From positions 1,973,698 to 2,037,697 of the forward strand of contig NC_020054.1 in the NCBI RefSeq assembly GCF_000331105.1: a stretch of DNA of 64,000 nucleotides, read 5' to 3'. Shown here piece by piece: positions 9,363 to 17,443 of the stretch (position 1 is the first letter of the stretch; the number at the start of each line of letters is the position of its first letter). Source of the DNA: Fibrella aestuarina BUZ 2. Lineage in GTDB: Bacteria; Bacteroidota; Bacteroidia; Cytophagales; Spirosomataceae. The notes below the pieces were generated by a model. That model was given only the letters and a program-made list of their open reading frames with translations. It had not been told where the DNA came from and searched no databases. The translations under genes and the position numbers were made by a program.

Positions 9363-11516
9363 ATGCGCCAACTGATACAGAATTTGAAGACCGGTGAGAC
9401 CACGCTCGAAACCGTGCCCGCGCCGCAGGTACGGGCCGGGCAGGTGCTGATCCGAACCCGGCGCTCGCTGGTGTCGCTGGGTACCGAGCGGATGCTGGTC
9501 GAGTTTGGCCGGGCCAGTCTGCTGAGTAAAGCCCGCCAACACCCCGACCGGGTAAAGCAGGTACTGGAAAAAATCAGCACCGATGGCCTGATGCCGACGC
9601 TCGAAGCGGTGTTTCGCAAGCTCGATCAGCCGCTGCCGCTCGGGTATTGCAACGTCGGCGAGGTGGTGGCCGTGGGCGCGGGCGTAACCGATCTGGCCGT
9701 TGGTGATCGGGTGGCGTCAAATGGCCCTCATGCCGAGGTTGTCTGCGTGCCGCGCAACCTGGTGGCCCGCATCCCCGATGGAGTAAGCGATGAGCAGGCC
9801 ACGTTCACCGTAATCGGGGCCATCGGCCTTCAGGGGATCCGACTGCTCAGCCCGACATTGGGCGAAACCGTAGCGGTAATCGGGCTGGGCCTGATTGGGC
9901 TGCTAACGGCGCAGTTGCTGCGGCTCAACGGGTGCCGCGTGATTGGGCTGGACCCCGACGAAACCAAATTGACGCTGGCCCGGCAACTGGGCATCGACGC
10001 GCTGAATCCCGCCCAAACCGATGCCGTCAGCGCGGTAACCGAACTGACGGGCGGTGTTGGAGCCGATGGTGTTATCATTACAGCTTCGGCCAAGCTGAAC
10101 GCAGCCCGAACCGACACGATCATGGCGCAGGCCGCCCGCATGAGCCGAAAACGCGGGCGTATCGTGCTGGTGGGTGTGGTAGGGCTGCACCTCAACCGGG
10201 CCGATTTCTACGAGAAAGAGCTGACCTTCCAGGTGTCGTGTTCCTATGGCCCCGGTCGGTACGATACAGCCTATGAACAACACGGCCACGATTACCCGCT
10301 GCCCTACGTTCGCTGGACCGAGAACCGCAACTTCCAGACGATTCTCCACCTGATCCAAACGGGTCAATTGCCCGTTGATCCGCTCATCACGGAAGTGGTG
10401 CCCCTCACCGACTACCAGCAGATCTACGGGCAGCTAGACCATCCGTCCGGCGCGTCGGCCCGCATCGCATCGTTGCTGAGCTACCCCGACGGCAGCCAGC
10501 CCTTGGGTACGTTGGTGACGTTGCGGGAATCGGCCGTTGGCCAAACGGCTGGGGTGATCGGTATGATTGGCGCGGGCAATTTTGCGGCGTCTACGCTGCT
10601 GCCCGATTTGCACAAAGCCGGCGCAACCATCCGCACCATCGCCAGCGCCAACGGCCTGAACGGAACACTGTTGGCCAAAAAATATGGTATTGACCGCAGC
10701 ACCACCAACTACCACGACATGCTGACGGACCCCGCCATCGACCTGTGTGTCATTACCACCCGCCACAACAGCCACGCCCAACTGACCATCGATGCCTTAC
10801 AGGCGGGGAAGCATGTGTTTGTTGAAAAACCGCTGGCGATCTACGAAGACGAACTGACCGCCATCATCGCCGCGCAGCAAACCGCTGGCCGAATGGTGCT
10901 GGTGGGGTTCAACCGTCGGTTTTCGCCAACGGCCCAAAAAGCCAAAGTCCTGCTCGGCGGCGATAACGCCGGGGCGGTGCCCATGAACGTGATTGCGACC
11001 ATGAACGCCGGGGCCATACCCGCCAACGCCTGGGTGCACGACCGGGCCGTGGGCGGTGGGCGGATTCTGGGCGAAGCCTGCCATTACATCGACCTGATCA
11101 CGTACCTGACCGGTAGCCGGGTGGTAAGCGTCTGCCTGAATGCGATGGGCCAGCAACCGACCGAGACGACCGACTCGGCGTCGCTGCTGCTGCGGCATGA
11201 AAATGGCGCTACTGGGGTCATCAACTACTTCGCCAACGGCAGCAAGGCCTACGCCAAAGAGCGCATCGAGGTGTATTCGCAGGAACGAACCCTGGTGCTC
11301 GACAATTTTAAATCCCTCACGGGCTACGGCTTTCAGGGCTTTTCAAGGCTATCGGGTCGGCAGGATAAGGGGCATGCTGAACAGTGTCGGCAACTGATTC
11401 AGATGTTGCGTAGCGGCGGGCCATCGCCCATTCCGTTTGGGGAGATCGTCAACACCACCCAGGCTACGCTGGCAGCGCTACGTAGCTTGCAGGAAAGCCG
11501 ATGGGTGAGCGTATGA
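9363..11516 (+). CDS. Fused zinc-type alcohol dehydrogenase / Gfo-Idh-MocA oxidoreductase
   Basis: A 717-residue two-domain protein. Residues 1 to about 370 are a medium-chain dehydrogenase: the GroES-like part has PLPLGYCNVGEVVAVGAGV, and the NAD(P) fold has TVAVIGLGLIGLLTAQLLR. Residues about 390 to 717 are a Gfo/Idh/MocA oxidoreductase: GVIGMIGAGNFAAST begins a second Rossmann fold, and HVFVEKPLAI carries the conserved E-K-P. Each half is normally a separate enzyme. This fusion is known in sugar clusters beside heparinase-like genes, as here. A two-step redox conversion of a nucleotide sugar is likely. A 74-bp gap precedes it. Confidence 0.9.
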   Translation: MRQLIQNLKTGETTLETVPAPQVRAGQVLIRTRRSLVSLGTERMLVEFGRASLLSKARQHPDRVKQVLEKISTDGLMPTLEAVFRKLDQPLPLGYCNVGEVVAVGAGVTDLAVGDRVASNGPHAEVVCVPRNLVARIPDGVSDEQATFTVIGAIGLQGIRLLSPTLGETVAVIGLGLIGLLTAQLLRLNGCRVIGLDPDETKLTLARQLGIDALNPAQTDAVSAVTELTGGVGADGVIITASAKLNAARTDTIMAQAARMSRKRGRIVLVGVVGLHLNRADFYEKELTFQVSCSYGPGRYDTAYEQHGHDYPLPYVRWTENRNFQTILHLIQTGQLPVDPLITEVVPLTDYQQIYGQLDHPSGASARIASLLSYPDGSQPLGTLVTLRESAVGQTAGVIGMIGAGNFAASTLLPDLHKAGATIRTIASANGLNGTLLAKKYGIDRSTTNYHDMLTDPAIDLCVITTRHNSHAQLTIDALQAGKHVFVEKPLAIYEDELTAIIAAQQTAGRMVLVGFNRRFSPTAQKAKVLLGGDNAGAVPMNVIATMNAGAIPANAWVHDRAVGGGRILGEACHYIDLITYLTGSRVVSVCLNAMGQQPTETTDSASLLLRHENGATGVINYFANGSKAYAKERIEVYSQERTLVLDNFKSLTGYGFQGFSRLSGRQDKGHAEQCRQLIQMLRSGGPSPIPFGEIVNTTQATLAALRSLQESRWVSV

Positions 11517-13054
11517 TCGACATGATCGGCCGCTACTGGCGCACCATCCGGCACCTCACCGCGCGGCAATTGCTGTTTCAGGTCTGGAACCCGCTGCGCG
11601 GTCGGCCGCGGCTACGCTGGCATCATCGGGCCGCTACCAACGTACCTAGCCTGCCGCTGCCCATCACGTTCACCTTCCTGAACCAGCCGGTTACGTTCGA
11701 CGCCGCGATCGACTGGAATTACGCCGCCAACGGAAAACTGTGGACCTATAACCTGAACTACTTCGCGTTTCTGGACGAAGTGTCGGAAGCGGATGGGGCG
11801 GCGCTGATACACGACTTTATCCGACAGACTAGCCAGTTGCGCGACGGACTGGAACCCTACCCAACCTCGCTGCGGCTCGTAAACTGGCGGCGATTTCTGA
11901 TGCAACATCGATTGAATGATCCGCTTATCGATCAGCATCTGTATGCGCAAACGACCTTGCTAAGGTCGCGGCTCGAATACCATCTGGGGGGCAATCACCT
12001 GCTCGAAAACGCCTGTGCGCTGCTCATCATGGCCATTCACTTTCGGCAGCAGCTCTGGTATCGGCAGGCGGCCAGGTTGCTTCGGGTCGAACTGAACGAG
12101 CAGATTCTGAGCGATGGCGGGCACTACGAACGCAGCCCGGTGTATCATCAACTGCTCACCGACCGGTTGCTCGATGTGTACGAAACGCGAGGCGCCCAGC
12201 TCCATCAGATCGACCCGACGCTGATCGAACTGGTCGGGCAGAAGGTGGGCCTGATGCTCGGTTGGTTACAGGCGGTCACCTTCCGAAACGGCGACGTACC
12301 CATGGTCAACGATTCGGCTCATGGTGTAGCCCCCTCAACAGCCCAACTGCTCCAGCGGGCAACGTACCTGAACCGGCAACCAACGCCAGTCACACTGGGC
12401 GAAAGTGGCTACCGGATGCTGATGACGTCGCGCTTCGAATGCTTTATCGATGTCGGCCCAGTTGGGCCCGATCATCAGCCGGGCCACGCCCATGCCGATA
12501 CGCTGTCGTTCGTGCTCTACGCCGACGGCCGACCACTCATCATTGATGTGGGTACGTCTACGTACTCGATTGGCCCACGACGCGATTGGGAACGAAGCAC
12601 CGCAGCACACAACACGGTCACGGTCAACGAGCAAAACTCGTCCGAAGTTTGGGGCGGATTTCGGATAGGGCGGCGCGCGGCGGTCAAACTGCTCAGGGAC
12701 ACGCCAAGGCTGGTGATCGCGCAACACACTGGCTACAGACAGCCATTGGGCGCCACCCACGTTAGAACCTGGCATTTGTCCGACGACCAGACGCTCGTTA
12801 TTTCAGATCGAGTCGATTTATCAAAAGGTGTAACCAAACAATGGTTTTATTTTGATAAATCAATATATTTAATTCCGCTAGCCGATGGCGTACAGACAGA
12901 TCAATTCAGGCTCAACGTGTCCTCGGAATCTGATTTTGAGGTGAGCACAAGTGTATGTGAACGGGCTAGTGGTTTCAATCAACGTCGGCCCGCGTCCTGC
13001 CTAACGATTCGCTTTGACCAGTCGGTTACCACCACCATCCGTATCATCCCGTGA
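11513..13054 (+). CDS. Heparinase II/III-like polysaccharide lyase
   Basis: A 513-residue protein if started at ATG 11513, where ATGA overlaps the oxidoreductase stop. A start 12 bp earlier (11501) is also possible. The first half is an alpha-helical toroid with LEYHLGGNHLLENACALL and GGHYERSPVYHQLL. The second half is beta-rich with PGHAHADTLSFVLYADGRPL, which holds conserved His residues of the heparinase II/III superfamily. No clear signal peptide is seen, so location is uncertain. Lyase-like proteins in synthesis operons may trim or edit the polymer. Lyase activity itself is inference. Confidence 0.85.
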   Translation: MIDMIGRYWRTIRHLTARQLLFQVWNPLRGRPRLRWHHRAATNVPSLPLPITFTFLNQPVTFDAAIDWNYAANGKLWTYNLNYFAFLDEVSEADGAALIHDFIRQTSQLRDGLEPYPTSLRLVNWRRFLMQHRLNDPLIDQHLYAQTTLLRSRLEYHLGGNHLLENACALLIMAIHFRQQLWYRQAARLLRVELNEQILSDGGHYERSPVYHQLLTDRLLDVYETRGAQLHQIDPTLIELVGQKVGLMLGWLQAVTFRNGDVPMVNDSAHGVAPSTAQLLQRATYLNRQPTPVTLGESGYRMLMTSRFECFIDVGPVGPDHQPGHAHADTLSFVLYADGRPLIIDVGTSTYSIGPRRDWERSTAAHNTVTVNEQNSSEVWGGFRIGRRAAVKLLRDTPRLVIAQHTGYRQPLGATHVRTWHLSDDQTLVISDRVDLSKGVTKQWFYFDKSIYLIPLADGVQTDQFRLNVSSESDFEVSTSVCERASGFNQRRPASCLTIRFDQSVTTTIRIIP

Positions 13055-14262
13055 CTGTACTTTTACTGAGTTACTACTTTGAGCCGGATTTAAGTGCCGG
13101 CTCGTTCCGCAATACGTCCCTGGCCCATGCGTTGGCCTGTCAGCTTGGCGACGCGGGCAGGGTACACGTCATCACCACCCAACCCAATCGCTACCAGTCG
13201 TTTCGGGCCGAAGCCAGCGCCGACGAACAGCACGGTAATCTACGCATCAGCCGAATCGCGGTGCCCAATCACAGCAGTGGGTTTGTCGATCAGATCCGTT
13301 CCTACAGCCACTTTTACCGGAGCGCGCTGACCCTGACCCGGCATCAGCCCTACGACCTGATCATTGCCTCGTCGTCGCGCCTGTTTTCGGCGTTTCTGGG
13401 CGCCTATCTGGCTCGTCAACAGCAGGTACCGCTCGTGCTCGACATTCGTGATCTGTTTCGGGAAAATATTCTCGAGTTACTCCGCAACCCGGTTGTCAGG
13501 CTGGGATTGGGGCCGGTGCTGACCTGGGTCGAACAGTACACCTTTGGCACCGCCCGGCACATCAACCTGGTGTCGGCTGGCTTTGCCGATTATTTCAGCC
13601 GGTATCAGCAGGCTACCTACAGCTTCTTCACCAACGGCATCGACGATCCTTTCCTGGATTTTCCTGCCACGCCAACTCGATTGGCTGCCCGGCCGCGCGT
13701 TATCCTGTACGCGGGTAACATCGGCGAAGGGCAGGGGCTGGAAAAGATCATTCCCGCCGCGGCGCAGCAGCTAGGAAGTGCTTACCGGTTTGTGGTGATT
13801 GGCGACGGTGGCACCAGAGCCCGGCTTCAGCAGGCGGTGCATGAGGCGCAACTGACCAACGTGACCATACACCCACCCATGAGCCGGCACGCCTTACTGG
13901 CCGATTATGAACAGGCCGATTACCTGTTTATGCACCTCAACGACCTGAAAGCGTTTGAGCGCTGCCTGCCCTCCAAACTGTTTGAATACGGCGCTACCGA
14001 CAAACCGCTCATTGCGGGCGTGGCGGGCTATGCTGCTCAGTTTGTTCGGCAATACGTACCAAACAGCCTTGTGTTTGCGCCCGGCGACGTAGCTGCCCTG
14101 GTTGAACTACTGCGCCACACGCCTTACCGAAACGAGGTGCGTACGGCGTTCATCGAGCAGTTTCGCCGCCAGACGATCAGCCAGGGGTTGGCAAACCGGG
14201 CGCTGGAGGTGGCGGGCTTACCACGGAGCGCCAGGCTGGCAAAGGCCGACGTCGTTTCCTGA
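13051..14262 (+). CDS. Glycosyltransferase, GT4-like (WbuB type), GTG start
   Basis: A 403-residue GT-B protein starting at GTG 13051 in a GTGA overlap with the heparinase-like gene. LLLSYYFEPDLSAGSFRNT at the N terminus is typical of the WbuB-like subgroup. VLDIRDLFRENILEL and VILYAGNIGEGQGLEKI follow, then DYLFMHLNDLKAFERCLPSK, where the K and acidic residues form the donor site. It is the last gene of the sugar operon on this strand and converges on the amidohydrolase gene six bases away. It may act on UDP-linked N-acetylated sugars; the exact donor is not readable. Confidence 0.85.
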   Translation: MTVLLLSYYFEPDLSAGSFRNTSLAHALACQLGDAGRVHVITTQPNRYQSFRAEASADEQHGNLRISRIAVPNHSSGFVDQIRSYSHFYRSALTLTRHQPYDLIIASSSRLFSAFLGAYLARQQQVPLVLDIRDLFRENILELLRNPVVRLGLGPVLTWVEQYTFGTARHINLVSAGFADYFSRYQQATYSFFTNGIDDPFLDFPATPTRLAARPRVILYAGNIGEGQGLEKIIPAAAQQLGSAYRFVVIGDGGTRARLQQAVHEAQLTNVTIHPPMSRHALLADYEQADYLFMHLNDLKAFERCLPSKLFEYGATDKPLIAGVAGYAAQFVRQYVPNSLVFAPGDVAALVELLRHTPYRNEVRTAFIEQFRRQTISQGLANRALEVAGLPRSARLAKADVVS

Positions 14263-14268
14263 ATGCCA

Positions 14269-15534
14269 CTAGTTGACCCGCTGCCCGCCTTTCATCACCA
14301 GCTTCACATGTCGAATGGTGTTGATCTGTTTGGTCGGATCACCTTCCACGGCAATCAGGTCGGCCAGCAAACCGGCTTTCACGCGGCCCCGGTCGGCCAG
14401 GTGAAACACATCGGCGTTGGTAGCGGTGGCCGATCGCAGTACGTCAGTGGGTGTCATGCCGTAGTCGACCATCATCTCGAGTTCGCGGGCATTGTCGCCG
14501 TGTGAAAAGACCCCCACGTCGCCCCCAGCGCAGATGATAACGCCCGCCTGCAATGCCTGCCGGAAAGTCTGCCGTTTCTGGCTGATGCGCTCCGGCTCCG
14601 GCGTCCCTTTTTTCCAGCCCCGGTACTGGGCAATCGCGTCGCCCGCCGCGAGGGTGGGGCAGAGGGCCGCGCCATGCTGTTTCATCAGCGCAAAAATATC
14701 GGGTGTGCCTGCGTCGCCGTGTTCCAGGGTTTCGCACCCGGCCAGAATCGCCCGGCGCATCCCTTCGGCGGTGCTGGCGTGCGCCACCACGCCGCGCCCG
14801 CTGCTTTTAGCCACCTCCACAATCGTTTTCAACTCCTCGATGGTGAAAGTCGGGCGGGCTTCGGCCATCAGGCCCCAGCGGTAATCGGCATAGACCTTGA
14901 TCACGTCGGCCCCTTTGCCAATCTGGCGCCGCACAGCCATGATGAGCCGGTCGTGACCGTCGGCTTCTTCGGCGCCCTGCGGTACGTCGATATCGGGGCT
15001 GAACCCTTTGGGTGCGTAGCTGCCCGTGGCGATCAGGGCCCGCGTGGCAATCACCATGCGTGGGCCGGGGATAATGCCCTGGTTGATCGCCTGTTTCAAA
15101 CCAACGTCATCGTAATCGGCCCCTTCGGTGCCCAGGTCGCGCACGGTGGTAAACCCCGCCCGAAGTGTCTTCTCGGCATGCACTGTTGCCCGCGCGACCC
15201 GCAGCGACCGCGCTTCGCGCAGCACCTGATCGTCCCAGGGCGTTTCGTTATACGGATGCAGCAGCAGGTGCGAATGCCCTTCGATCAGGCCGGGCAGTAG
15301 GGTGGTATTGGGCAGGTCGATGACCGTCTCAGGTACGTTGGTGAGCTTGGGCAGCGTGGTTGGCAGCCCGACTGCCTCAATCCGCTCGCCACGTACCCGC
15401 ACCACCCAGCCTTCGTGTAGTTGCTCACCATCGAATACGCGGGCCGGGCGGAGCAGGGTGGTGGGCTGAGCCTGTAGCAGCGAACAGCAGGCCATAAAGA
15501 GGGTGCCGTGAAGCAAGCGGTAGACAGCGGTCAT
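14269..15534 (-). CDS. Secreted metal-dependent amidohydrolase (imidazolonepropionase-like)
   Basis: A 421-residue protein with a signal peptide ending near LLQAQ (residue about 23). The metal-dependent TIM barrel is marked by LPGLIEGHSHLLL (HxH metal ligands), the Lys ligand in DVIKVYADYRWG, VVAHASTAEGMRRAIL, CETLEHGD and the final Asp in ICAGGDVGVFSHGDNAREL. The C-terminal VKAGLLADLIAVEGDPT is the usual return strand. Related exported enzymes include dipeptidases that cleave Xaa-Pro or Xaa-Arg/Lys, but others are uncharacterised. It lies downstream of ald on the same strand, separated by a terminator, so it is probably expressed separately. Confidence 0.88.
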   Translation of the reverse strand: MTAVYRLLHGTLFMACCSLLQAQPTTLLRPARVFDGEQLHEGWVVRVRGERIEAVGLPTTLPKLTNVPETVIDLPNTTLLPGLIEGHSHLLLHPYNETPWDDQVLREARSLRVARATVHAEKTLRAGFTTVRDLGTEGADYDDVGLKQAINQGIIPGPRMVIATRALIATGSYAPKGFSPDIDVPQGAEEADGHDRLIMAVRRQIGKGADVIKVYADYRWGLMAEARPTFTIEELKTIVEVAKSSGRGVVAHASTAEGMRRAILAGCETLEHGDAGTPDIFALMKQHGAALCPTLAAGDAIAQYRGWKKGTPEPERISQKRQTFRQALQAGVIICAGGDVGVFSHGDNARELEMMVDYGMTPTDVLRSATATNADVFHLADRGRVKAGLLADLIAVEGDPTKQINTIRHVKLVMKGGQRVN

Positions 15535-15573
15535 AGACGGAAAGCCGGGGGAACATCGTGTGGTTAAACATAC

Positions 15574-15604
15574 AAAAAAAGGCCGCTCTCAAGAGAAAGC
15601 GGCC
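15574..15604 (-). terminator. Intrinsic terminator of ald
   Basis: The arms GGCCGCT (15581-15587) and AGCGGCC (15598-15604) pair exactly, with an inner CTC/GAG pairing. On the minus strand the hairpin is followed by seven T residues (15580-15574). This is a textbook Rho-independent terminator 29 bases after the ald stop and upstream of the amidohydrolase gene. Confidence 0.85.
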
Positions 15605-15632
15605 CCGTTTGTCGATGAATGGGTAATATCGG

Positions 15633-16766
15633 TTAGTTGGCTACTGCCTCTTCGGTCATCACGTCGTCGACGGTGGTGAGGGGCAGGCCAAACGCATCGG
15701 CAACACCTTTGTAAACAATTTTTCCGCCCACCACATTCAGGCCTAGCCGAAGCTCGGCGTTGTCGCGGCACGCCTGCTGCCAGCCTTTGTTGGCCAGTTG
15801 AAGCGCGTAGGGTAGGGTTGCGTTGGTGAGGGCGACGGTGCTGGTGTAGGGCACGGCACCGGGCATGTTAGCTACGCAGTAGTGTACCACGTCGTCAATA
15901 ACGTACGTGGGGTCTTCGTGGGTCGTGGGGCGGCAGGTTTCGATGCAACCACCCTGATCAACCGCCACGTCGACGAGCACCGTACCGGGCCGCATCAGCT
16001 TCAGCATGTCGCGGGTAACGAGGTGCGGCGCTTTGGCACCGGGAATCAGCACGGCTCCCACGATTAGGTCGGCCTGCTGCACTTCTTCCCGGATGTTATA
16101 ATCGTTCGACATCATCGTGTCGACGTTGGCGGGCATCACGTCGGCGAGGTAACGCAGGCGGGGCAGGCTGATGTCCATCAGTGTCACATGGGCGCCCAAA
16201 CCAGCAGCCATGCGGGCGGCTTGCGTGCCCACAATCCCGCCGCCGAGCACGAGCACTTTCGCGGGTTTTACGCCCGGAACGCCGCCCAGCAGGATCCCCC
16301 GACCTTTTTGGGGTTTCTCGAGGTATTTAGCTCCTTCCTGAATCGCCATCCGGCCGGCTACTTCCGACATCGGCACCAGCAACGGCAGGCTCCGATCCGT
16401 TTTTTCGACCGTTTCGTAAGCCAGGCAAATCGCCTTGCGCTCGATCATGGCGTGGGTCAGTTCCTCCGACGAAGCAAAGTGGAAATACGTGAACAGCAGT
16501 TGGTTCTCCTTGATGAGGTTGTACTCCTGCGCGATGGGTTCCTTCACCTTCATGATCATCTCGGCGATGCCGTAGACGTCTTCGATGGTAGGGAGCATCT
16601 GCGCACCTGCTGCAATGTATTCGCCGTCTTCAAACCCGCTGCCGACTCCGGCGTTGACCTGTACGTAGACCGTATGACCGTGCTTACGCAGTTCAGCAAC
16701 ACCCGCGGGCGTAAGGGCTACGCGGTTCTCGTTGTTTTTAATCTCTTTGGGAACACCAATGACCAT
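15633..16766 (-). CDS. ald: Alanine dehydrogenase
   Basis: A 377-residue protein, the usual length. It starts MVIGVPKEIKNNENRVALTP with the conserved pyruvate-contact Arg. MIMKVKEPIAQEY contains the catalytic-site Lys, YFHFAS the conserved His, and VLVLGGGIVGTQAARMAAGLGA the NAD fold. It reversibly converts L-alanine and NAD to pyruvate, ammonia and NADH in the cytoplasm. The gene is divergent from an Lrp/AsnC regulator 195 bp away, a common arrangement for ald, which suggests amino-acid-responsive control. A strong terminator follows. Confidence 0.95.
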   Translation of the reverse strand: MVIGVPKEIKNNENRVALTPAGVAELRKHGHTVYVQVNAGVGSGFEDGEYIAAGAQMLPTIEDVYGIAEMIMKVKEPIAQEYNLIKENQLLFTYFHFASSEELTHAMIERKAICLAYETVEKTDRSLPLLVPMSEVAGRMAIQEGAKYLEKPQKGRGILLGGVPGVKPAKVLVLGGGIVGTQAARMAAGLGAHVTLMDISLPRLRYLADVMPANVDTMMSNDYNIREEVQQADLIVGAVLIPGAKAPHLVTRDMLKLMRPGTVLVDVAVDQGGCIETCRPTTHEDPTYVIDDVVHYCVANMPGAVPYTSTVALTNATLPYALQLANKGWQQACRDNAELRLGLNVVGGKIVYKGVADAFGLPLTTVDDVMTEEAVAN

Positions 16767-16807
16767 GATGATATGGCTGATTCGTTTGTTGGGAACAAGA
16801 AGTAGTA

Positions 16808-16815
16808 CAAAAGTA
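16808..16815 (-). promoter_or_regulatory. Candidate -7 promoter element for ald
   Basis: On the minus strand the bases read TACTTTTG, an exact match to the Bacteroidota -7 consensus TAnnTTTG, about 42 bases before the ald ATG. No matching TTTG at the expected -33 position is visible, so the element is only a candidate; an activator could compensate. Confidence 0.4.
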
Positions 16816-16917
16816 GGGGGTTAGAATAGAAGGATTGTGTTTGCCTGAAATTTGGGACAAACGCCATTATTCGATTGTTTTGTCAGGAATTTGTTCTGAA
16901 AACGGTAAGTTGAACGG

Positions 16918-16932
16918 CTGTTCGCAGAACAG
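16918..16932. promoter_or_regulatory. 15-bp palindrome, candidate Lrp/AsnC operator
   Basis: CTGTTCGCAGAACAG is a perfect 6-3-6 inverted repeat, 30 bases before the regulator ATG. The similar half-site TTGTTCTG lies near 16891. Lrp-family dimers bind about 15-bp imperfect palindromes, and AsnC/Lrp regulators usually repress themselves, so this is a plausible operator for both the regulator and ald. Confidence 0.5.
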
Positions 16933-16961
16933 TTTTCTTTCGGCCCCAGCGGCGGCAGTTT

Positions 16962-17420
16962 ATGGAACTTGATAAAATCGATCGGGCTATTTTGGCCTTG
17001 TTACAGGCAAACGCCCAACTCACCATTCAGGAGATCGGGCAGCAGATCAACCTGTCGAAGACGCCCGTGCATGAACGCATCAAACGGCTTGAGCGCGAAG
17101 GGATTATCGATCGCTACGTGACGGTGTTGAATAAAAAGAAGCTGGGCAACCGGTTGCAGATTTACTGCCAGGTCACGCTCGACAAACAGAACCGCGACAG
17201 CTTCGACGCCTTTGACGTAGCGATTGCCACGCTACCCGAGGTGCTCGACTGCTGCCGGGTATCGGGGGCGTTCGATTACCTGATCAAGTTGATCGTAATG
17301 GATATGGATGACTACAACCGCTTTTATCAGGACCAGTTTTCGGTCATTCCGGGTATCGTCCACATCAGTAGTTTCTTCGTGATGGCCGAGGTAAAAAACA
17401 CAACCGTCGTGCCGGTTTGA
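16962..17420 (+). CDS. Lrp/AsnC family transcriptional regulator
   Basis: A 152-residue protein. The N-terminal winged helix-turn-helix covers about residues 4-60 (ILALLQANAQLTIQEIGQQI, then SKTPVHERIKRLEREGII). The C-terminal RAM/AsnC effector domain (about 68-150) ends with DMDDYNRFYQDQFSVIPGI and SSFFVMAEVK. Lrp-family proteins assemble as octamers and respond to amino acids. Divergent placement beside ald makes control of alanine use the natural inference, as for AldR-type regulators. A palindrome just upstream of its start is a candidate binding site. Confidence 0.93.
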   Translation: MELDKIDRAILALLQANAQLTIQEIGQQINLSKTPVHERIKRLEREGIIDRYVTVLNKKKLGNRLQIYCQVTLDKQNRDSFDAFDVAIATLPEVLDCCRVSGAFDYLIKLIVMDMDDYNRFYQDQFSVIPGIVHISSFFVMAEVKNTTVVPV

Positions 17421-17443
17421 CGGAGTTCATAGTAAACAGCGCA

